Shown here in pieces: positions 54,195 through 62,614 of a DNA stretch of 64,000 nt. How positions within the stretch are numbered: position 1 is the stretch's first letter; each line of letters begins with the position of its first letter. The position numbers and the translations under genes are program-made. The notes below the pieces were generated by a model. The model saw nothing but the letters and a program-made list of their open reading frames with translations, had not been told where the DNA came from and did not search any database. The stretch comes from Bradyrhizobium guangdongense (GTDB lineage: Bacteria; Pseudomonadota; Alphaproteobacteria; Rhizobiales; Xanthobacteraceae): positions 3,348,001 to 3,412,000 of the forward strand of contig NZ_CP030051.1 in assembly GCF_004114975.1 (NCBI RefSeq), in the 5' to 3' direction.

Positions 54195-54256
54195 GGCGTT
54201 CTCCGCGGTCGCCGCTCTCACCTGCGCATTCATATCGAACAGCAAGAGGAGGCCAA

Positions 54257-54294
54257 CTCATACCTTGATATGAGCGAGACCTTCCCAACGTTGG
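54257..54294. promoter_or_regulatory. bipartite operator, copy B, in the divergent promoter
   Basis: CTCATA-CCTTGA-TATGAG (54257-54274), then 10 bp, then the perfect palindrome CCAACGTTGG (54285-54294). It sits between the MOSC-reductase start (54194, leftward) and the hydrolase start (54394, rightward), so one site could serve both. About 31 of 38 bases match copy A. Confidence 0.72.
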
Positions 54295-54393
54295 ATGGTT
54301 CGCAACCCGGCAGGTGGACAATATCCGTTCAATGCTGATTGCCGCGTAACGCAGTAGTTACCACGCGGGCGAGCAAAGGGAAGGGTGTCAATC

Positions 54394-55458
54394 ATGGTCT
54401 TGCAACAAACCCTTCAGAATATCGCACGCCGGCGCTTTCTGGAAATGACCGCCGGAGCAGTGACGGCGGTGCAGCTCATGCCCGACCGCGCGGCGAATGC
54501 GACGCTCGTTGTCGACAGGCCGATTGAACTCGCGGAAGCCGACACTCGCGGTCCGTCTTCGGCCTTTTCATCGCTGAAGCAGATCGATGCCGGTGTGCTC
54601 AATGTCGGATACGTGGAAGCCGGCCCTGCTGACGGCCCGGTCGCCATCCTTCTACATGGCTGGCCCTATGACATTCACAGCTTCGGTGAGGTGACCCCGC
54701 ATCTCGCGTCGGCAGGCTTTCGCGTCATCGTCCCCTATGCGCGCGGATACGGTTCCACGACCTTCCGGGCGAGCGAAACGTTCAGGACTGGGCAGCCGTC
54801 CGCGCTCGCGGTCGACACGATCGCCCTGATGGACGTGCTCAACATCAAGCAGGCGATCCTGGCCGGTTTCGATTGGGGCGCGCGCACCGCCGATATCGTG
54901 GCCGCACTTTGGCCGGATCGCGTCAAGGGCATCGTCTCAGTCAGCGGCTATCTGATCGGCAGCCAGGCCGCCGGCAAGGTGCCGTTGCCGCCGAAGGCCG
55001 AGCTGCAGTGGTGGTATCAGTACTACTTTGCGACGGATCGCGGCCGCGAGGGATACGAGAAGTATCGGCGCGATTTTGCCGAGCTGATCTGGAGGCTCGC
55101 CTCGCCGAGGTGGCAGTTCAGTGACGCGACGTTTGCACGGAGTGCCGCGTCTTTCGACAATCCGGATCACGTCGATATCGTCATTCACAATTATCGCTGG
55201 CGTCTCGGACTTGCGAAGGGCGATCCGGCCCTCGACGAGCTGGAGGTGAAGCTGGCCGCGGCGCCGCAGGTTGGCGTACCGGCCATCACGCTCGAAGGCG
55301 ATGAGAACGGCGCGCCGCATCCTGACCCGTCGGCCTACGCCAAGAAATTCTCCGGCAAGTATATACACCGCCTCGTCAAGGGCGGCATCGGCCACAATCT
55401 GCCGCAAGAAGCTCCCGCAGCCTTTGCGCAGGCCGTCATCGACATCAGCAAGAGCTGA
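54394..55458 (+). CDS. Tat-exported Asp-nucleophile alpha/beta hydrolase
   Basis: A 354-residue hydrolase with a leader carrying A-R-R-R-F-L-E-M-T (twin-arginine type). Core motifs are L-L-H-G-W-P at about 88, A-G-F-D-W-G-A-R with Asp160 as nucleophile, and G-G-I-G-H-N-L-P for the His. It belongs to the epoxide-hydrolase / haloacid-type Asp-nucleophile group, like the products at 48371 and 55490. ATG 54394 is chosen because AAAGGGAAGGG lies just upstream; a GTG at 54385 is possible. It is the first gene of the rightward set. Confidence 0.9.
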   Translation: MVLQQTLQNIARRRFLEMTAGAVTAVQLMPDRAANATLVVDRPIELAEADTRGPSSAFSSLKQIDAGVLNVGYVEAGPADGPVAILLHGWPYDIHSFGEVTPHLASAGFRVIVPYARGYGSTTFRASETFRTGQPSALAVDTIALMDVLNIKQAILAGFDWGARTADIVAALWPDRVKGIVSVSGYLIGSQAAGKVPLPPKAELQWWYQYYFATDRGREGYEKYRRDFAELIWRLASPRWQFSDATFARSAASFDNPDHVDIVIHNYRWRLGLAKGDPALDELEVKLAAAPQVGVPAITLEGDENGAPHPDPSAYAKKFSGKYIHRLVKGGIGHNLPQEAPAAFAQAVIDISKS

Positions 55459-55489
55459 CACAACCGCATCTGCATCAGGAGCAAACGCC

Positions 55490-56827
55490 ATGACGAATTT
55501 CATCGATCTGCAGGGACAAATAATGACGACCGCCCTCGAAACCCGCCAGGACCGTCGTCGGTTTCTGAAAAACGCGGCGATGGGGATTGCATTCGCTGGC
55601 GCGGCCAGCTTGTTCTCGGCGCATCCGGCGTCTGCCGCCAAGGGCGAGGACATCCGCCCGTTCCATGTCAGCATTCCCAAGGATGCGCTTGACGATCTAC
55701 ACCGTCGCTTGACCGCGACCCGCTGGCCCGATCGTGAGACTGTTGCCGACGCGTCCCAGGGCGTGCGGCTGAGGACGATCCAGCAACTCGTGCAGTATTG
55801 GCGGACCGACTACGACTGGCGCAAGATTGAGGCGCGGCTCAACGCGTTACCCCAGTTTGTGACCGAAATTGACGGAATCGACATCCACTTCATCCACGTG
55901 CGCTCGAAGCACGAGAATGCGCTACCGCTCATCGTCACGCATGGCTGGCCGGGATCGATTATCGAGCAGCTCAAGATCGTCGATCCCCTGACCAATCCGA
56001 CGGCGAACGGAGCCGGCGCTTCGGATGCCTTCCATCTCGTGATCCCGTCGATGCCGGGTTACGGTTTCTCGGGCCGGCCGACGGCGACGGGGTGGAATCC
56101 CCAACGCATAGCGCGAGCCTGGACCGTGCTGATGAAGCGTCTCGGTTACACCCGCTACGTCGCGCAGGGCGGCGACTGGGGCAATGCCGTCACCGAGCAG
56201 ATGGCGCTGCTTGTGCCGCCGGAACTGCTCGGCATTCACACCAACATGCCGGCCACGGTTCCGGACGACATCGCCAAGGCATTGCAGCCCGGCGGCACCA
56301 TGCCTTCCGATCTGTCGGCCGACGAAAAACACGCCTATGAGCAGCTTGACGACTTCTACAAGCACGGCCTGGGTTACGCCATCGAAATGGCGAACCGTCC
56401 GCAGACGCTGCAGGGGATCGTCGATTCGCCGTCCGGCCTGGCGGCCTTCATTCTGGATCACGACATCCGCAGTTATGAACTCATTGCTCGCGTCTTCGAC
56501 GGCAAAGAGGAAGGGCTGACGCGCGATGACATCCTCGACAACATCACGCTCTACTGGCTCACGAACACAGCGATCTCGTCGGCACGACTGTACTGGGAAA
56601 ACAAGCTGAACTTCTTCGAGCCGAAGCACATCGCGATCCCGGTCGCCGTCAGCGTCTTTCCGGACGAGATCTATGCGGCGCCGCGGACCTGGACGGAACG
56701 CGCCTATCCGAAGCTGATCCACTTCAACAGGCTCGACAAGGGCGGTCACTTTGCCGCCTGGGAGCAGCCAAAATTGTTCAGCATGGAAATGCGCTCGGCT
56801 TTCCGCTCGCTGCGTCAATCGATCTGA
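55490..56827 (+). CDS. Tat-exported epoxide hydrolase with EHN domain
   Basis: A 445-residue epoxide hydrolase. A Tat-like leader (D-R-R-R-F-L-K-N-A) is followed by an EHN (epoxide hydrolase N-terminal) domain at about 52-165 (R-P-F-x-x-x-I-P, L-x-x-R-L-x-x-T-R-W-P, W-R-T-D-Y-D-W-R). The alpha/beta domain has H-G-W-P-G-S, Q-G-G-D-W-G with Asp229 as nucleophile, and K-G-G-H-F-A-A-W-E-Q-P. It should open an epoxide to a diol. ATG 55490 (AGGAG upstream) is chosen; an inner start at 55523 is possible. The gap from the previous gene is about 30 bp. Confidence 0.93.
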   Translation: MTNFIDLQGQIMTTALETRQDRRRFLKNAAMGIAFAGAASLFSAHPASAAKGEDIRPFHVSIPKDALDDLHRRLTATRWPDRETVADASQGVRLRTIQQLVQYWRTDYDWRKIEARLNALPQFVTEIDGIDIHFIHVRSKHENALPLIVTHGWPGSIIEQLKIVDPLTNPTANGAGASDAFHLVIPSMPGYGFSGRPTATGWNPQRIARAWTVLMKRLGYTRYVAQGGDWGNAVTEQMALLVPPELLGIHTNMPATVPDDIAKALQPGGTMPSDLSADEKHAYEQLDDFYKHGLGYAIEMANRPQTLQGIVDSPSGLAAFILDHDIRSYELIARVFDGKEEGLTRDDILDNITLYWLTNTAISSARLYWENKLNFFEPKHIAIPVAVSVFPDEIYAAPRTWTERAYPKLIHFNRLDKGGHFAAWEQPKLFSMEMRSAFRSLRQSI

Positions 56828-56861
56828 GGCAACGGATCCTCAAGGGACCTAAGGAGCAGTC

Positions 56862-57710
56862 ATGAATCGCCCTGAAAGAGCTTTTCCGCGCCAGGAAATC
56901 CGCCTCGAGCGCCGCCTGCCGACATATTGGCGGGTCACCTTCGATCTCCCGCCGGTCAACATCTTTGGGCCGAGAGAGACGCTGCGCCTCGGCGAGATCA
57001 TCACGGCGATCGAGCAGGATGAGCAGGTTAAGGTCGTGGTGTTCGACAGCGCCGTCGATGGCTTCTTCATCACGCATTATGACTTCCTCGCGCCGCTCGA
57101 GGAATCGGCGAACATTCCGCCGGGGCCCACCGGCTTGCAGGCCCTGCCGGATATGCTGGTACGTCTCAGCAAGGCGCCGGTAGTATCGATCGCCTCGATC
57201 CGCGGTCGCGCAACCGGGGTCGGCAGCGAACTGGCGCTCGCGAGCGACATGCGGTTCGCAAGTCGCGAGAAGGCGATCCTGTCCCAATGGGAAGTCGGCG
57301 CGGGCCTGGTGCCCGGCGGCGGCCCGATGGCGCGATTGCCGCGACTGATGGGCCGCGGCCGCGCGCTGGAGGTTCTGCTGAGTGCTGACGACATCAACGG
57401 CGATCTCGCCGAGCGTTACGGCTACGTCAATCGCTCCATTCCGGACGCCGAATTGGACGGCTTCGTCGATGCGCTCGCAATGCGGATCGCTTCATTTGAC
57501 AAGCAGGCGATCGCGGATACGAAGCAACTGGTCGATGTTGCGAGCCTACCGCGGGATTCGGAGATCAAGCCCGAGTGGGACGCCTTCATCGCGGCGCTTG
57601 GACGGCCCGCCAGCCAGAAGCGGATCAAGGCGCTGATGGACCGTGGCTTCCACCGCGCCGGAGACGTCGAGAATCGGCTTGGCTTTTACGTCGGGCAACT
57701 CGGCAGCTGA
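56862..57710 (+). CDS. crotonase-fold protein, paralogue of the product at 50511
   Basis: A 282-residue enoyl-CoA hydratase-like protein strongly similar throughout to the 50511 product (for example G-R-A-T-G-V-G-S-E-L-A-L, S-Q-W-E-V-G-A-G-L-V-P-G-G-G-P-M-A-R). It has the same altered oxyanion region (F-F-I-T-H-Y-D-F). Both copies belong to units next to the bipartite operators, so a duplication of one function on both arms is likely. Strong ribosome site (CTAAGGAGCAGTC). Conventional hydratase activity is uncertain. Confidence 0.9.
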   Translation: MNRPERAFPRQEIRLERRLPTYWRVTFDLPPVNIFGPRETLRLGEIITAIEQDEQVKVVVFDSAVDGFFITHYDFLAPLEESANIPPGPTGLQALPDMLVRLSKAPVVSIASIRGRATGVGSELALASDMRFASREKAILSQWEVGAGLVPGGGPMARLPRLMGRGRALEVLLSADDINGDLAERYGYVNRSIPDAELDGFVDALAMRIASFDKQAIADTKQLVDVASLPRDSEIKPEWDAFIAALGRPASQKRIKALMDRGFHRAGDVENRLGFYVGQLGS

Positions 57711-57756
57711 AGGGGGTTGCGGCTGGTCAGGAAAGAACATCTACGTCATGTTCAAC

Positions 57757-57766
57757 TTGATTTGAG
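57757..57766 (+). promoter_or_regulatory. degenerate match to the operator core
   Basis: TTGATTTGAG differs at one base from the TTGATATGAG shared by both bipartite operators. It lies in the 140-bp space before the molybdenum oxidoreductase gene pair. No CCAACGTTGG-like palindrome follows, so it is a weak candidate for a third site. Confidence 0.3.
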
Positions 57767-57850
57767 ATATGACGATCATCATTCAATGGTAAGAGCGACC
57801 ATTCCGCGTGCCACACGTCACGTGGTTCGATAGTAAGGAAGGAGAGGCAT

Positions 57851-58327
57851 ATGGCCTTTGCCATCACGATTAACGGAACAACGCACAGCGTCGATGTCGA
57901 CGGCGACACTCCCCTGCTTTGGGTTCTGCGAGACGTGCTCGGGATGACCGGTACGAAATTCGGCTGCGGCATGGCACTATGCGGGGCGTGCACGGTCCAT
58001 GTCGACGGCGCTGCTACGCGCTCCTGTATCACGACGATCGACAGCGTTGGTGCCGCCAAGGTCATGACGATCGAGGCGATCGGCGCGACTCCGGCAGGCG
58101 AGAAGATCCAGAAAGCCTGGCTCGATCACGAGGTGGCGCAGTGCGGGTACTGCCAGTCCGGCCAGATCATGTCGGCCTCCGCGCTGCTCGCCGACAATCC
58201 GCGCCCGACAGATAAAGATATCGACGACGCCATGAGCGGCAACATCTGCCGGTGCGGCACCTACGTTCGCATCCGCGAGGCAATCAAGGTCGCGGCGCAG
58301 GCGCACGGAAAGGCGGGCCAGCCATGA
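57851..58327 (+). CDS. (2Fe-2S) subunit of an isoquinoline-oxidoreductase-type enzyme
   Basis: A 158-residue two-cluster Fe-S protein, the IorA type. The N-terminal cluster set is [10 protein letters not shown] with a later R-S-C; the C-terminal set is C-G-Y-C and C-R-C-G-T. It is the electron-transfer partner of the next gene's product, whose ATG overlaps this stop by four bases (ATGA). A strong ribosome site (AAGGAAGGAGAGGCAT) precedes it. Confidence 0.95.
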   Translation: MAFAITINGTTHSVDVDGDTPLLWVLRDVLGMTGTKFGCGMALCGACTVHVDGAATRSCITTIDSVGAAKVMTIEAIGATPAGEKIQKAWLDHEVAQCGYCQSGQIMSASALLADNPRPTDKDIDDAMSGNICRCGTYVRIREAIKVAAQAHGKAGQP

Positions 58328-60501
58328 ATCTTGACCGTATAGCGTCACACACTTCCGAGACCAATGTCTCCCGCCGCAACTTTCTCATCAGCGGTGCTCT
58401 TGTCGGTGGCGGATTCGTGCTGAGCCTCAGTTTGCCATTCGGCAGCGGCGAAGCTGCAGCTGCGGACGCATTTGCACCGAACGCTTTCATCCGGGTCGGG
58501 AGCGACGGCCAGATCGTGCTGACCATGCCCTATGTCGAGATGGGGCAGGGCACGTACACCTCGATTCCGATGTTGATTGCGGAAGAGCTTGAGGTCGGGT
58601 TGGACCAGATTCGTCTTGAGCATGCTCCGCCCAACGAGAAGCTTTACGCCAACCCGATGCTGGGCGTGCAGGCGACCGGCAACTCCAATGCACTGCGCGG
58701 CGGCTGGAAACCGCTGCGCGAAGCGGGCGCAACCGCAAAGGCGATGATGGTCGCAGCCGCTGCCAAGCGCTGGGGAGTCGACGCCAAATCCTGCCGTGCG
58801 CAGGACGGTGAGGTGATCCACGAGGCGAGCCAAAAGCGACTGAAATATGGGGAACTGGCCGCCGACGCTGCGCAAATTCCGATTCCGAACAAGGTCGAGC
58901 TGAAGCGGCCGGAGGACTTCAGGCTGATCGGTATGCCGGCGAAGCGGCTCGATGCGGCCGGCAAGGTGAATGGCGCGGCCACCTATGGCATCGATGTCCG
59001 GCCCCCCGGCGTGAAGATCGCAACGCTCACGCAATCGCCCGTCTTCGGTGGGCGGATCAAGAACGTGGATGATAGCGCGGCGAAGGCGGTCAAGGGTGTG
59101 CGCCAGATCGTTCGTCTCGATGATGCCGTGGCTGTCGTGGCCGATCATATGGGCGCTGCGAAAAAGGGGCTAGAGGCCCTCAAGATCGAATGGGATGGCG
59201 GGCCGAATGCCGGGCTATCGACTCGGGATATCGCTCGCGAACTGGAGCAGGCGACGTTCAAGCCGGGCGCTGTCGCGCAGAACATCGGTGATGCCGACAG
59301 CGCGATGGCTGGTGCGGTGACGAAGGTCGAGGCGAGGTACGAGGTTCCGTTCCTGGCGCATGCCACCATGGAGCCGATGAACTGCACGGTGCACTTCCGC
59401 GGCAACAAGTGCGAGATCTGGATTGGCACCCAGGCCATCGCACGCGTGCAAGCGATGGCCGCCAAAGCCGCCGGTCTGCCGGCCGAGAAGGTCATCGTCC
59501 ACAATCATTTGCTCGGGGGCGGCTTTGGCCGGCGTTTGGAAGCTGACGGCGCGGTACGTGCGGTTGAGATCGCCAAGCAGGTCGATGGTCCGGTCAAGGT
59601 CGTATGGACGCGCGAGGAAGATATCCAACACGACCTCTACCGCCCGTACTGGTTCGACCGTCTCACGGCAGGTCTCGACAGGGATGGCAAACCGATCGTC
59701 TGGCGCCACCGCTTTGCGGGATCCTCGGTCATCTCGCGCTGGCTTCCCCCCGCATATGCAAATGGGCTCGATCCGGACTCGACGGAAGGCGCCATCAACC
59801 TCCCCTACAGCTTCCCGAACTTCCACGTGGAATATGTCCGGGTCGAGCCGCCGGGGATTCCGACGGGGTTCTGGCGCAGCGTTGGTCCGTCGCACAACGT
59901 CTTCGTAACGGAGAGTTTCGTCGATGAATTGGCGGCTGCCGCCAAGCAGGACGCGGCGGCCTTTCGCCGCGGTCTGCTCGAACACAATCCGCGCGCCAGG
60001 ACGGTGCTTGATCTCGCCGCCGAAAAGGCTGGCTGGGGCCAGCCCTTGCCGAAGGGGCGAGGCCGCGGCATATCGCTGCAAAACGCCTTTGGCAGCCTTC
60101 TCGCGCAGGTCGCGGAAGTTGAGGTGGCGAAGGATGGCTCGGTGCGAGTCCATCGCGTCACCTGTGCGATGGATTGCGGCACCGTGGTCAATCCCGACAC
60201 GGTCGAGGCGCAGCTCCAAGGCGGGATCATGTACGGCGTGACGGCAGCGCTCTATGGCGAGATCACACTCAAGAACGGTCGCGTCGAACAGACCAATTTC
60301 GACACTTACCAGATCCTGCGCATGAACGAGGCGCCGGCCGTCGAGGTGCACCTCGTCAAAAGCACGGAGCCGCCGGGCGGCATGGGCGAGACGGGAACGT
60401 CGGCGATCGTTCCCGCCATCGCAAATGCCATTTTTGCAGCAACGGGCAAACGGCTCCGCAAGATGCCGATCGACATCAATGTGCTGAAGCAGCCGGCGTG
60501 A
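58324..60501 (+). CDS. Tat-exported molybdopterin-binding oxidoreductase (IorB type)
   Basis: A 725-residue molybdenum hydroxylase large subunit of the isoquinoline 1-oxidoreductase / aldehyde dehydrogenase type that lacks a separate FAD subunit. A Tat leader is clear ([10 protein letters not shown]). Mo-cofactor motifs include G-G-G-F-G-R-R and the catalytic Glu in G-M-G-E-T-G-T. The two-subunit, exported form normally oxidises aldehydes or N-heterocycles in the periplasm and passes electrons to cytochromes. The overlap with 57851 indicates translational coupling. The true substrate is unknown, but with DJ-1, OsmC and epoxide hydrolases around it an aldehyde is likely. Confidence 0.92.
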   Translation: MNLDRIASHTSETNVSRRNFLISGALVGGGFVLSLSLPFGSGEAAAADAFAPNAFIRVGSDGQIVLTMPYVEMGQGTYTSIPMLIAEELEVGLDQIRLEHAPPNEKLYANPMLGVQATGNSNALRGGWKPLREAGATAKAMMVAAAAKRWGVDAKSCRAQDGEVIHEASQKRLKYGELAADAAQIPIPNKVELKRPEDFRLIGMPAKRLDAAGKVNGAATYGIDVRPPGVKIATLTQSPVFGGRIKNVDDSAAKAVKGVRQIVRLDDAVAVVADHMGAAKKGLEALKIEWDGGPNAGLSTRDIARELEQATFKPGAVAQNIGDADSAMAGAVTKVEARYEVPFLAHATMEPMNCTVHFRGNKCEIWIGTQAIARVQAMAAKAAGLPAEKVIVHNHLLGGGFGRRLEADGAVRAVEIAKQVDGPVKVVWTREEDIQHDLYRPYWFDRLTAGLDRDGKPIVWRHRFAGSSVISRWLPPAYANGLDPDSTEGAINLPYSFPNFHVEYVRVEPPGIPTGFWRSVGPSHNVFVTESFVDELAAAAKQDAAAFRRGLLEHNPRARTVLDLAAEKAGWGQPLPKGRGRGISLQNAFGSLLAQVAEVEVAKDGSVRVHRVTCAMDCGTVVNPDTVEAQLQGGIMYGVTAALYGEITLKNGRVEQTNFDTYQILRMNEAPAVEVHLVKSTEPPGGMGETGTSAIVPAIANAIFAATGKRLRKMPIDINVLKQPA

Positions 60502-60537
60502 GGGCGAGCACAACGGTCCACCAGCGAGGAGTATCAA

Positions 60538-60963
60538 ATGATTCGCAAGGCAACAGCAGTTTGGCACGGGACAGGTCGCGCGGGCAGCGGCCATCTGTCG
60601 AGCGATTCCGGTGTGCTCGCCGATACCCCTTATTCGTTCAAGACTCGCTTCGAGAACGAGAAGGGCACCAATCCCGAGGAACTGGTCGCAGCCGCGCATG
60701 CCGGCTGTTTTACCATGGCACTGGCCTTCGGCCTGCAGGCTGCGGGTTTCACGCCAACCGAGCTCTCCACCGAGGCGGCTGTCACGTTGGAGCAGGATGG
60801 GCAGGTGTTCCATATCGGCCGCTCTGCGCTGACACTGCGCGCGAAGATCCCGAACATCGACGAGGCCGCCTTCGCCCGCATCGCGGGCGAGGCTGAGAAG
60901 AACTGTCCGGTCTCCAAGGTGCTCAACGCGACAATCACGCTCGATGCGAAATTGATCGCTTGA
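60538..60963 (+). CDS. OsmC-family peroxiredoxin-like protein
   Basis: A 141-residue OsmC/Ohr-type protein. The two redox cysteines are in [10 protein letters not shown] and E-K-N-C-P-V-S-K, as in OsmC hydroperoxide reductases. It reduces organic hydroperoxides with thiols. The ribosome site is strong (GAGGAGTATCAA). It follows the molybdenum oxidoreductase genes by 36 bp and may protect against peroxides made by that enzyme. Confidence 0.95.
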   Translation: MIRKATAVWHGTGRAGSGHLSSDSGVLADTPYSFKTRFENEKGTNPEELVAAAHAGCFTMALAFGLQAAGFTPTELSTEAAVTLEQDGQVFHIGRSALTLRAKIPNIDEAAFARIAGEAEKNCPVSKVLNATITLDAKLIA

Positions 60964-60999
60964 ACACAAACGTCCTCAGCAGAGGAAAGGATCGAACCG

Positions 61000-61458
61000 A
61001 TGACCGGCAACCATCAACCCGATCAGTCTCAGTTCAGGGCGATCCTGCCCGAAGATATCGACTGGAAACCGTTCCCGGCATTTCCGACCGGAGCGCGTCT
61101 CGCCATCGTCGTGGGCCATCCCACGGAGCCCGGTCCTTATGTGGTCAGGGTCAAGGTGCCCGACGGCACGAAGCTGATGCCGCATAAGCATCCTGAGGAT
61201 CGCATCTACACGGTGATGTCGGGCGTGTTCTACATCGGGCTCGGCGAGGCTTTCGACGGCGACAAGGTGAAGGCTTATCCGCCGGGAAGCGTCATCGTCC
61301 TGCCTGGCGACACCTGGCATTTCCATTGGGCGAAGTCCGGCGAATACGTCACGCAGGTGACGGCAATCGGGCCGCTCGGCCTCGAGTACCACGATCTCGA
61401 TGACGATCCGCGCCATGCGGCTGAGCCCGTCAGCCAGCGGGCCGGAACCGCGGCGTAG
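61000..61458 (+). CDS. cupin-domain protein
   Basis: A 152-residue single-cupin protein. Motif 1 is [16 protein letters not shown] (His-x-His and Glu metal-binding positions) and motif 2 P-G-D-T-W-H-F-H-W. Cupins of this size often bind a divalent metal and act as isomerases, dioxygenases or sensors. It follows osmC by 36 bp in the same operon-like row. The specific reaction is unknown. Confidence 0.88.
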   Translation: MTGNHQPDQSQFRAILPEDIDWKPFPAFPTGARLAIVVGHPTEPGPYVVRVKVPDGTKLMPHKHPEDRIYTVMSGVFYIGLGEAFDGDKVKAYPPGSVIVLPGDTWHFHWAKSGEYVTQVTAIGPLGLEYHDLDDDPRHAAEPVSQRAGTAA

Positions 61459-61512
61459 TTGCCGTCAGCAGGTGAGAACGCTGATCGCGCGAACGAAGAA
61501 GGGTGCTCGACA

Positions 61513-62610
61513 ATGATCATCACCGGCATCGAGAGCATTCCGCTGCGCATCCCGTTCAAGCCTGGGACCAGAACCGCTTCTTCAGCGTGGGGCGATGGCA
61601 ACCTGCCTGCCGCCGATTCCCTGCTGGTCAAGGTCACGACGGATCACGGCTTGGTCGGGTGGGGTGAGGCGTTCGGCTTCCGCGCGGTCGCTTCCGCCAA
61701 ACTTGCGGTCGACCAACTGATTGCGCCGCTCTGCCTCGGGCAGGACGCGCGGCGGACCGAACCGCTGATGTTAGACATTCAGAAGAAGCTGCACGTCTTC
61801 GGTCGAGGCGGCGCGCTGGCCTTCGCGTTGTCGGCGGTCGACATCGCCCTTTGGGATCTTGCAGGAAAGGCCGGCAGCGCGCCGCTCAGCCGGTTGCTCG
61901 GCGGCGGTGCGGAGGAGCTGGATTGCTACGCAAGCCTGGTGCGTTACTCCGACCCTGCGCTGGTCAGTGCTGCCGTTCGGCAGGCGATCGATGCCGGATT
62001 TCGCGCGCTCAAGCTTCATGAGATCGAGCTTCCCGCCATTCGCGCCGCGCGCGAGGAGGCCGGCGCGGATATCGAACTGATGCTCGACGTCAATTGTCCG
62101 TGGACGCTCCACGAGGCGCGCCAAAAAGCGGAAGAATTCAAAACGATTGACCTGAAATGGCTCGAGGAGCCGGTCTGGCCCCCGGAGAATTTTGATGGCC
62201 TTGCCGCAGTGAGAGCTTCGGGCATCCCGACTGCGGCCGGCGAGAATGTCTATACCTTGATGGACTTCGAGCGCCTATTGGCAGCAAAAGCCGTGGATTT
62301 CGTCCAGCCGAGCCCGGCCAAGATGGGAGGTCTCAGCGAGCTCCGCAAAATCTTTCCGCTCGCTGCAGTCCACAACATTCCGGTGATGCTGCACTCGTTC
62401 TATGATGGGCCCGGTCTATTGGCGGCCATCCATGCGACGGCAGCGCTGGGAACACCCGACTCCATGATCGAATGGCGCTGGTTCGATTTGGAAGCGACGA
62501 TATACGGTGACGCGCTGAGGACGAAAGAGGGCAGGATTGCGGTGCCGCAGGGGCCGGGCCTCGGTCTTGATCCTGATCCCGATGTCATCAAGGCCTACCG
62601 CTGGAAATAG
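61513..62610 (+). CDS. enolase-superfamily (mandelate racemase / muconate-lactonizing) enzyme
   Basis: A 365-residue MR/MLE-type enzyme. An N-terminal capping domain (about 1-115) is followed by a barrel with the metal ligands D (M-L-D-V-N-C-P-W), E (W-L-E-E-P) and E (A-A-G-E-N). A Lys-x-His (A-L-K-L-H-E) takes the place of the usual Lys-x-Lys base. Reaction: abstraction of the alpha-proton of a carboxylate. ATG 61513 is preferred over the frame start 61459. The SdhA-like gene starts 4 bp after its stop, suggesting coupling. Confidence 0.9.
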   Translation: MIITGIESIPLRIPFKPGTRTASSAWGDGNLPAADSLLVKVTTDHGLVGWGEAFGFRAVASAKLAVDQLIAPLCLGQDARRTEPLMLDIQKKLHVFGRGGALAFALSAVDIALWDLAGKAGSAPLSRLLGGGAEELDCYASLVRYSDPALVSAAVRQAIDAGFRALKLHEIELPAIRAAREEAGADIELMLDVNCPWTLHEARQKAEEFKTIDLKWLEEPVWPPENFDGLAAVRASGIPTAAGENVYTLMDFERLLAAKAVDFVQPSPAKMGGLSELRKIFPLAAVHNIPVMLHSFYDGPGLLAAIHATAALGTPDSMIEWRWFDLEATIYGDALRTKEGRIAVPQGPGLGLDPDPDVIKAYRWK

Positions 62611-62614
62611 CCAT

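Noticed and set aside
59215..60969. Long minus-strand frame opposite the IorB-type and OsmC genes
   Set aside because: The plus strand carries two clear protein families here; the antisense frame has no ribosome site and spans two unrelated genes.
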